NCBI GenBank assembly: GCA_963711505.1
Contig: CAVQEJ010000001.1
Span: 806,001 to 870,000 of the forward strand
From: JAGWRA01 sp963711505
GTDB taxonomy: Bacteria; Acidobacteriota; Vicinamibacteria; Vicinamibacterales; CAVVIG01
Reading direction: 5' to 3'
Length of the DNA stretch: 64,000 bases
The notes beneath the pieces are model-generated. The model saw only the letters and a list, made by a program, of their open reading frames with translations. It searched no databases and was not told the origin of the DNA. The position numbers were made by a program, and so were the translations under genes. Position 1 is the stretch's first letter, and every line of letters starts with the position of its first letter. This document shows, in pieces, positions 56,802 through 64,000 of the stretch.

Positions 56802-57551
56802 ATGTCCGGCCATTCCAAGTGGCATTCCATCAAGCACAAGAAGGGCGCGGCCGACGCCAAGCGTGGCAAGGTCTTCACGCGCATCATCAAGGAACTGACG
56901 GTGGCGGCGCGGGTGGGGGGCGGAGACGCCGACAGCAACCCCCGGCTGCGCACGATCATCGCCGAAGCCAAGGCGAGCAACATGCCCGCCGACAACATCA
57001 AGCGGGCGATCCGCCGTGGCACCGGCGAGGAGCCGGGCGTCTCGTACGACGAGGCGATCTACGAGGGCTACGGGCCGGGTGGTGCGGCGCTGATGATCGA
57101 CGTGCTGACCGACAACAAGAACCGGACGGTCGGCGAGTTGCGCCATATGCTGTCGAAGCACGGCGGGAACCTCGGTGAGACGAACAGCGTCGGCTGGATG
57201 TTCGAGAAGAAGGCCTACTTCGTGATCGAGAAGAGCAAGGCCGACGAGGAGGCGCTGCTGGCGGCGGTGCTCGACGCGGGCGCTGACGATCTGCGCGACG
57301 ACGACGACAACTGGGAAGTGCTCGGCCCGCCGGACTCGTTCGGGAAGGTGGACGAGGCGATCAAGGGTCTGAACATCGAGCCGGCGGCCGCGGAACTGGC
57401 GATGCTGCCGCAGAACTACGTCAAGCTCGAGGGGAAGACGGCGCAGCAGATGCTGCGGCTGATGGAGGCGCTCGACGAGCACGACGACGTGCGCCACGTC
57501 TGGTCGAATTTCGACATCGCGGAGCAGGAGTTCGAGGCTTCCCTGGCGTGA
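56802..57551 (+). CDS. yebC: YebC/TACO1-family protein
   Basis: A 249-residue protein with the family signature MSGHSKWHSIKHKKGAADA and the three-domain length. YebC proteins act on translation (resolution of proline-rich stalls, mitochondrial TACO1) or as DNA-binding regulators; the yebC-ruvC neighbourhood is widespread. AGGGGAG upstream serves as ribosome-binding site. Its stop overlaps the ruvC start. Confidence 0.94.
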   Translation: MSGHSKWHSIKHKKGAADAKRGKVFTRIIKELTVAARVGGGDADSNPRLRTIIAEAKASNMPADNIKRAIRRGTGEEPGVSYDEAIYEGYGPGGAALMIDVLTDNKNRTVGELRHMLSKHGGNLGETNSVGWMFEKKAYFVIEKSKADEEALLAAVLDAGADDLRDDDDNWEVLGPPDSFGKVDEAIKGLNIEPAAAELAMLPQNYVKLEGKTAQQMLRLMEALDEHDDVRHVWSNFDIAEQEFEASLA

Positions 57552-58099
57552 AGGTCTTTGGGATCGATCCGGGCTCCGACCGCACCGGCTTCGGGTGCGT
57601 GGAGACCGACGGCACCCGCCATCGGCTGGTGGCCTGCGGCGCGATCGCCGCCCGCGGCGCCGCGACGTTCCCCGACAAGCTGCTCATCATCCATCGTGGC
57701 CTGACGGACCGGCTGGCCGAGTGCCGGCCGGACTCCGTCGCGATCGAGAACCTGTTCCACGCGACGAACGCGCGCAGCGCGCTGAAGCTGGGCCACGCGC
57801 GCGGCGTGGCCATGCTCGCCGCGGCCGAAGCCGGGCTGCCGATCGCCGAGTACACGCCGACCGCGATCAAGCTGGCCGTGGTCGGCTACGGGCGGGCCGA
57901 GAAGGCGCAGGTGCAGGAGATGATCCGGCTGCTGCTCGGCCTGACGGAGGTGCCCTCGCCGCACGACGCGGCCGATGCCCTGGCCGTCGCCGTGTGCCAC
58001 ATCCACTCGTCGTGGCCGGCGGGCCGCCCGGCCCGCGGGCGGGCGGGCAGTTCCGGCCCGACGAGCTGGAGAGCCTACCGTCCGGCGCACGGCCGATAA
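57548..58099 (+). CDS. ruvC: Holliday junction endodeoxyribonuclease RuvC
   Basis: A 183-residue resolvase starting at a GTG overlapping the yebC stop (GTGA). Catalytic acids: Asp in FGIDPGS, Glu in VAIENLF, and the C-terminal pair in SPHDAADALAVA. It cuts Holliday junctions together with RuvAB. The C-terminal ~25 residues are Pro/Arg/Gly-rich and non-conserved. Confidence 0.95.
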   Translation: MKVFGIDPGSDRTGFGCVETDGTRHRLVACGAIAARGAATFPDKLLIIHRGLTDRLAECRPDSVAIENLFHATNARSALKLGHARGVAMLAAAEAGLPIAEYTPTAIKLAVVGYGRAEKAQVQEMIRLLLGLTEVPSPHDAADALAVAVCHIHSSWPAGRPARGRAGSSGPTSWRAYRPAHGR

Positions 58100-58116
58100 C
58101 CGGAGGCGGATCGCGC

Positions 58117-58722
58117 ATGATCGCGTTTCTGCGGGGCCGGCTGCTCGAGAAACATCCGAACCGCATCATCCTCGACGTCCAGGGCGTCGGGTACGACGTG
58201 CACGTCCCGCTCTCGACCTTCTACGGCCTGGGCGAGCCGGGGACGGACGTGACCCTGCGCATTCACACCCACGTGCGCGAGGACGCGCTCGCGCTCTTCG
58301 GGTTCCGCACGCCGCGCGAGCTGGAGCTGTTCGAGCGGTTGATCTCGATCAGCGGGGTCGGGCCGCGGCTGGCGCTGGCGGTGCTGTCGGGCATCGAGCC
58401 GGCCGAACTGGTGCGGGCCGTGCAGCGCGGCGACGTGAAGCGGCTCACCGCGATTCCCGGCGTCGGCAAGAAGACGGCCGAGCGGATCGGCCTCGAGCTG
58501 AAGGATCGGCTGCCGGCGCCGACCGATGCGGAGGCGGCCGAGGCGGAAGCGGCCGCGGGGCCGGCCGAGCGGCTGCGCGACGATCTGCTCTCGGCGCTGC
58601 TGAACCTCGGGTATCATCGACCGCTGGCCGAGCAGGCGCTGGACGCCGCGCTGGAGACGGCGGGCGACGGGACATCGTTCGAAACGATGCTGAAGCGGAC
58701 GCTGCGCGAGCTGGCCCGGTAA
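58117..58722 (+). CDS. ruvA: Holliday junction branch migration protein RuvA
   Basis: A 201-residue protein: N-terminal OB domain (MIAFLRGRLLEKHPNRIILD), tandem HhH motifs (LISISGVGPRLAL, LTAIPGVGKKTAERI), Ala/Glu-rich linker, and C-terminal domain III (LLSALLNLGYHRPLAEQA) that contacts RuvB. GGAGG lies upstream of the ATG. It tetramerises on four-way junctions. Confidence 0.95.
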   Translation: MIAFLRGRLLEKHPNRIILDVQGVGYDVHVPLSTFYGLGEPGTDVTLRIHTHVREDALALFGFRTPRELELFERLISISGVGPRLALAVLSGIEPAELVRAVQRGDVKRLTAIPGVGKKTAERIGLELKDRLPAPTDAEAAEAEAAAGPAERLRDDLLSALLNLGYHRPLAEQALDAALETAGDGTSFETMLKRTLRELAR

Positions 58723-58778
58723 GCGGGGTCGCACGCAGGCACTGGCCCCACGCCTTGCTGAAAGCGGCAACACCCTGT

Positions 58779-59030
58779 GTATCAAGATCCGGAGCGTAAG
58801 CGACCCTTCGACAGGCTCAGGGTCGCCCCGAGCGCTGTCGAGGGGCGACGGCGGCGCATGGGGGTGGGCCGCCGTCGCGCCTCTGGCGCTTCGGCGAGCG
58901 CGGCCGAAGCCCGGTTCGAGCGCAGGCGGGCGAAGGCCCGGCCCTGGGGTGCTCCCGAACGTGGCAGCGCGATGAGTATCAAGATCCGGAGCGTAAGCGA
59001 CGGCTGCGCATGGGGGTGGGGCCCCATGCG
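58779..59030 (+). repeat. Composite repeat/hairpin region between ruvA and ruvB
   Basis: A 26-bp block beginning GTATCAAGATCCGGAGCG occurs at 58779 and again at 58976. Between them lie the widespread motif CCCTTCGACAGGCTCAGGG (58804-58822), a stem GTCGCCCC/GGGGCGAC (58822-58849) and an 11-bp stem (58845-58855 with 58868-58878) whose loop holds GCATGGGGGTGG. The region ends in a GTGGGG-loop hairpin (59007-59015 with 59022-59030), 9 nt before the ruvB ATG. Confidence 0.85.
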
Positions 59031-59039
59031 GACTGAACA

Positions 59040-60058
59040 ATGACCACCGATCCCCGTCTCGTCGCCGCGACCCGGGCGGACGAAGAAGCCCAGTACGAAG
59101 CGGGGCTCCGTCCGCGGACGCTGGACGACTACATCGGCCAGGATCGGGTCCGTGAGAACCTGCAGGTCGCGATCCAGGCGGCCCGGCAGCGGGGCGAAGC
59201 CCTCGATCACGTGCTGCTGTCTGGGCCGCCCGGTCTCGGCAAGACGACGCTGGGCTACGTGATCGCGAACGAGTTGCAGGTGCCGATCCGGTCGACGTCG
59301 GGGCCGGTGCTGGAGAAGCCGGGCGATCTGGCGGCGATCCTGAGCAGCCTGGCCGAGCGCGAGGTGCTCTTCATCGACGAGATCCACCGGATGTCGCCGG
59401 TCATCGAGGAGATCCTCTATCCGGCGATGGAGGACTACGAGCTCGACATCGTCATCGGGCAGGGGCCGAGCGCGCGGTCGGTGAAGCTGCCGGTGCAGCG
59501 CTTCACGCTGATCGGGGCGACGACGCGCACGGGTCTGCTGACGTCGCCGCTCCGCGCGCGGTTCGGCATCGTGCACCGGCTCGATTACTACAACGAGGCC
59601 GACCTGCAGGAGATCGTGCGACGGTCGGCGCGGCTGCTCGACGTGCCGATCGACGAGGCGGCCGCCCGGGAGATCGCGCGGCGGTCGCGCGGCACGCCGC
59701 GCATCGTGAACCGGCTGCTGCGGCGGGTGCGCGACTACGCGCAGGTGCGGGCCGACGGTTCGATTACGTGCGAGGTGGCCGAGGCGGCGCTGAGGCTGCT
59801 GGAGGTCGACGAGCACGGGTTCGACGAGGTCGACCGGAAGCTGCTCCGGACGATCATCGAGAAGTTCAACGGGGGGCCGGTCGGGGTGAACAGCATCGCG
59901 GCGGCCATCAGCGAAGAGCGGGACGCGATCGAGGACATCTACGAGCCGTTTCTGATTCAGATCGGCTTCCTCGATCGGACGCCGCGCGGGCGCATGGTGA
60001 CGGCGCGCGCGTACGACTACTTCGGGCTGCAGGCACCGGGGAGGGATTCACGGCTGTG

Positions 60059-60062
<4 letters not shown>
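59040..60062 (+). CDS. ruvB: Holliday junction branch migration ATPase RuvB
   Basis: A 340-residue AAA+ motor. Walker A GPPGLGKTTLG, Walker B VLFIDEIHRM, sensor region LIGATTRTGLL, and a C-terminal winged-helix domain (IGFLDRTPRGRMVTARA). It drives branch migration with RuvA. It is separated from ruvA by a 317-nt repeat-filled gap, whereas the other genes in this run overlap or nearly touch. Confidence 0.96.
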
Positions 60063-61111
<1,049 letters not shown>

Positions 61112-61245
61112 TCCGTGCGACGTGCGACGTGCAGGGTGCGACGTGCGGCTCGTCCGTGCGACGCGCGTGGCACGTCGCACCTGGCACGGTCGGCTGCACG
61201 CGGCACGGTGCACACGGCACGTCGCACGGGACCATCGTTCCTTCC
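61112..61245. repeat. GTGCGACGTGC direct and inverted short repeats before queA
   Basis: GTGCGACGTGC or close variants occur at about 61117, 61124 and 61138, with inverted forms GCACGTCGCAC near 61170 and 61218. The block occupies nearly the whole fabH-queA gap and can form several alternative stems. Confidence 0.75.
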
Positions 61246-61253
61246 CCCTCCCC

Positions 61254-62297
61254 ATGAACGTCTCCGAGTTCGACTTCGACCTGCCCCCTGACCTGATCGC
61301 CCAGGAGCCGCCGGCCGTGCGCGGCTCCTCGCGGCTGCTCGTGCTCGATCGCCGGACCGGCGGCGTCACGCATGCCGACATGACGCAGCTGCCGGATCGG
61401 CTGCGGCCCGGCGACCTGCTCGTCGTCAACGATACGAAGGTCTTTCCGGCGCGGCTGCTGGGGCACCGGACGCCGAGCGGCGGCCGGGTGGAGTGCCTGC
61501 TCATCGGCCGGGTCGGCCCGGACCGGTGGGAGGGGCTGCTGCACCCGGGACAGAAGCTGAAGCCCGGCGCGCAGATCCGGTTCGACGGGACGCCCGTGCT
61601 GCTGGCCGAGGTGCTGGAACGCCACTTTCACGGCCGCCGGTCGATCCGGCTCTGGACCGAGGACGGCAGTGACGTCGAGGCGGCCATCGATGCGGTCGGC
61701 CACGTGCCGCTGCCCCCCTACATCCATCGCCCCGACGAGTCGGTCGATCGGCAGCGCTACCAGACCGTGTACGCCCGGGCGCGCGGTTCGGTGGCGGCGC
61801 CTACCGCCGGCCTGCATTTCAGCGACGCGCTGCTGGCGGCGCTCGAGGCCATGGGGGTGGAGCGGACCGCCATCACGCTGCACGTAGGGTACGGCACCTT
61901 CAAGCCGGTGCGCGTCGACCGGGTGGAGGACCACCGGGTCGATGCGGAGCGCTACGAAATCAGCGACGCGGCCGCCACGGCGGTGAACCGGGCGCTCGAC
62001 GAGGGGCGTCGGGTGATCGCTGTCGGTACAACGACGACACGCACGCTCGAGGCCGTGGCGGCAGCGCATGACGGCCGCCTGGTGGCCGGGGCAGGCGAGA
62101 CCGACCTGTTCATCCATCCCGGCTTCCGATTCCGCGTGCTCAGCGGGCTTCTGACGAACTTCCACCTGCCCTGTTCATCGCTGCTGATGCTGGTCTGCGC
62201 CTTTGCCGGGCGGGATCACGTCATGGCCGCATATCAGCAGGCGATCGACCTAAAATACCGCTTCTACAGCTACGGCGATGCCATGTTGTGCCATTGA
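61254..62297 (+). CDS. queA: tRNA preQ1(34) S-adenosylmethionine ribosyltransferase-isomerase
   Basis: A 347-residue enzyme transferring and isomerising the ribosyl group of SAM to preQ1-modified tRNA, forming epoxyqueuosine. Signatures: MNVSEFDFDLPPDLIAQEP, DLLVVNDTKVFPARL, SVAAPTAGLHFS and HVGYGTFKPVR, and the C-terminal TNFHLPCSSLLMLVCAFAG. Length is normal. Last gene in the yebC-ruvCAB-fabH-queA direction. Confidence 0.96.
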   Translation: MNVSEFDFDLPPDLIAQEPPAVRGSSRLLVLDRRTGGVTHADMTQLPDRLRPGDLLVVNDTKVFPARLLGHRTPSGGRVECLLIGRVGPDRWEGLLHPGQKLKPGAQIRFDGTPVLLAEVLERHFHGRRSIRLWTEDGSDVEAAIDAVGHVPLPPYIHRPDESVDRQRYQTVYARARGSVAAPTAGLHFSDALLAALEAMGVERTAITLHVGYGTFKPVRVDRVEDHRVDAERYEISDAAATAVNRALDEGRRVIAVGTTTTRTLEAVAAAHDGRLVAGAGETDLFIHPGFRFRVLSGLLTNFHLPCSSLLMLVCAFAGRDHVMAAYQQAIDLKYRFYSYGDAMLCH

Positions 62298-62444
62298 GTC
62301 ATGTGTGCGCGTGCGAACGTGACTTCCAGCCGGTTCTGCCAGATTACTGCTTTTGAATCAGTCATATTAGCTGAAACTTCCTTCAGGATTCTGCTTCTCG
62401 AAGCGCACACGGGCGCACGGCATCTCCGGCCGTTTCGCGTGTGA

Positions 62445-62472
62445 TTGATGTCTATAAATATCTATATATAAA
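62445..62472 (+). promoter_or_regulatory. Likely promoter for the S8 peptidase
   Basis: TTGATG (62445-62450), a 16-nt spacer and TATAAA (62467-62472) in a very AT-rich stretch. It would give a leader of about 215 nt. The rest of the 62298-62695 gap shows no gene; its GC-rich last part could fold, but I recognise no riboswitch class. Confidence 0.5.
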
Positions 62473-62695
62473 TACTTTATCGACAATTGTAATCACTGGA
62501 GGCCAAGTGGTCAGGACCTTGCTATGGAGAACGACGCGAAAGGATACCGCACTGTCATGTCGCGTCCTTCGCTGGCCTGTTTCGGCCCTCACGGTGGACA
62601 GGGCGCCGCCCGGGGGGCTGGGAAGGCATCGGGACAGTGGGTGTGACCGTCGCTTCGTCTCTCTTGGACTCGGCACTTTCTCAAGGAGAGGCACC

Positions 62696-64000
62696 GTGAA
62701 ACGCCTTCGATTGCTCGCAATTCTGACGCTGGCGCTGACCGTCGGCGTCTCCGGCGCCTACGCCGGAGCGCCCGGCTGGGCACTGGCGGCCAGCCGCAAC
62801 AGTGGTCCTGTCAGCAGGACCGGCCGCGTACGGTCACGAAAGTTCGACCGCCATCTGCGGGACGAGCTCAATATCGACGCAGCCCGGCAAGGACAAGCGG
62901 ATCATCGTCCGCTTCAAGGCCGGCGATGACTGGACCGTCTATCAGTCGCTCCTCCAGCAGGGGGCGACGGTGACGCACTACTACCCGCGTCTTCACGCGT
63001 TTGCCGTGACGATCAAGAACAACGGCGACCTGAACAAGCTGGACAAGGACGACGCCGTCACGAACCATCTCGACCGACGCCACGGTGACGGCCAGCAGCC
63101 TGCTCGGCGGGCTGACGGGAACGCTGGACGGCGCGCTGACCGGCACCTCGTCCGACACGCTGCGTCAGGCGCTGGGCCTGGTGCCCAGACGGCGGCAGCG
63201 CCTACGTCGGGCCGACGGGGGCCGGCATCGGCGTCGCGCTGATCGACTCGGGGCTGAATCCGTCGGCTGACGTGGATGCCTCGCGCATCACCGCCTTCTA
63301 CGACTTCACGCAGGGCGGGATCCTGACGACGCCGTCGGACGGCTTCGGGCACGGCACGCACGTGGCGGGCCTCATCGGCGGCACGGGCGCGCTGTCGAAC
63401 GGCGAGTACATGGGCGTGGCGCCCGACGTGCACTTCGTCGTCGCGAAGGTGCTCGACAGCAACGGCGTGGGTGACACCAGCAACGTCGTCGACGCGCTGC
63501 AGTTCATCACGGCCAACAAGGACGCGCTGGGCGTCCAGGTCGTGAACATGTCGCTCGGCCATCCGCCGTACGAGGATGCGGCAACCGATCCGCTCGATCA
63601 GGCGGTGGAGCAGGCCGTGCAGGCCGGCCTCGTCGTCGTGACGTCGGCCGGCAACTATGGCGTGAACCCGGACACGGGCCAGATCGGCTACGCCGGCATC
63701 GCGTCGCCGGGCAATACGCCGGATGCGCTGACGGTCGGCGCCGTCATGACGCAGGACACGGAGACGCGGACCGACGACCGCGTGGCGCCGTACAGCTCGC
63801 GCGGGCCGACGTGGTACGACGGCTTCGCGAAGCCGGACGTGGTGGCCCCGGGCCACAAGCTGACGTCCGACGCGGCTCCCGGGTCGTACCTGCTCAACGA
63901 ACTGACGGGCATGGGGCTGACCAGCCTGCTGGTCGGCACCGACTACGTGAAGCTGTGCGGCACGAGCATGGCGGCCGGCGTGACGACGGGCGTCGTGGCC
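62696..64000 (+). CDS. Secreted subtilisin-like serine protease (S8), three frameshifts, 3' end outside window
   Basis: A GTG start with AAGGAGAG upstream opens a signal peptide (LRLLAILTLALTVGVSGAYA). The propeptide (KDKRIIVRFKAGDDWTVYQS, an I9-like fold) and the S8 domain follow in three successive frame changes near 62880, 63065 and 63187, each cured by removing one base. Catalytic residues are present: Asp in GVALIDSGL, His in GHGTHVAGLI, oxyanion Asn in SAGNYG, Ser in CGTSMAAG at the very end. The window cuts the gene just after the catalytic Ser. Confidence 0.85.

Noticed and set aside
62490..62695. Riboswitch in the protease leader
   Set aside because: I compared it mentally with cobalamin, glycine, c-di-GMP and guanidine consensus cores and found no match.

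Overview
The window is GC-rich bacterial chromosome. It carries a complete rrn operon (16S, tRNA-Ile, tRNA-Ala, 23S, 5S), and the gene content is mostly housekeeping: purine synthesis, enolase/phosphoglycerate mutase, ruvCAB, yebC, queA, fabH and tyrS. The 16S sequence, the GC content and the repertoire (several NtrC-type and GGDEF-type signalling proteins, secreted proteins without a recognisable family, a TonB-receptor-like barrel with a carboxypeptidase-regulatory domain) suggest Acidobacteriota, probably the Vicinamibacteria (subdivision 6) lineage. That placement is from memory of signature regions, not from an alignment.

Layout. 0-5.3 kb: a degenerate GGDEF/HTH regulator, a PilB/GspE ATPase with an added zinc-ribbon tail, a J-domain protein and a MacB-type ABC ATPase. 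5.4-9 kb (minus): OppF, OppD and a methylmalonyl-CoA mutase catalytic subunit. 9-13 kb: a small monocistronic gene with clear promoter and terminator, then gpmA, eno and glgC (minus). 13.3-21.1 kb: a secreted protein, an outer-membrane receptor-like protein, and a sigma-54-type operon of a PDZ-sensor histidine kinase with an NtrC-family regulator. 21.1-28.5 kb (minus): a surface-glycan cluster with four GT4-like glycosyltransferases in a mirrored A-B-B'-A' order, an unknown coiled-coil/low-complexity protein, a UbiA-family DPPR-synthase-like enzyme and a STAS protein. 28.7-29.3 kb: a zinc-ribbon protein and rpsU. 29.5-43.4 kb: purD, a truncated mtaB, rlmN, then an M16 peptidase followed by purB-purS-purQ-purL-purF-HEAT protein-purM-purN. 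43.4-52.1 kb: a Tat metallophosphoesterase, tyrS, and the rrn operon. 52.3-64 kb: an SNase-like protein, two membrane proteins, two methyltransferases, yebC-ruvC-ruvA-ruvB-fabH-queA, and the start of a subtilisin-like protease that runs off the window.

Two features cut across the window. First, at least eight otherwise normal genes are broken by what is, in every case, a net single-base insertion (ten sites). Removing one base restores a family-length protein each time. This direction bias points to assembly or sequencing error rather than gene decay, although the truncation of mtaB is a real loss of half a gene. Second, a family of structured intergenic repeats sits directly in front of purS, purQ, purM and ruvB and at the left edge. 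Their hairpins have different stem sequences but keep pairing and share a GTGGGG loop. They end about 10 nt before the start codons of purM and ruvB. This is the most intriguing unexplained signal in the window. I found no CRISPR array, prophage, insertion sequence or biosynthetic gene cluster.
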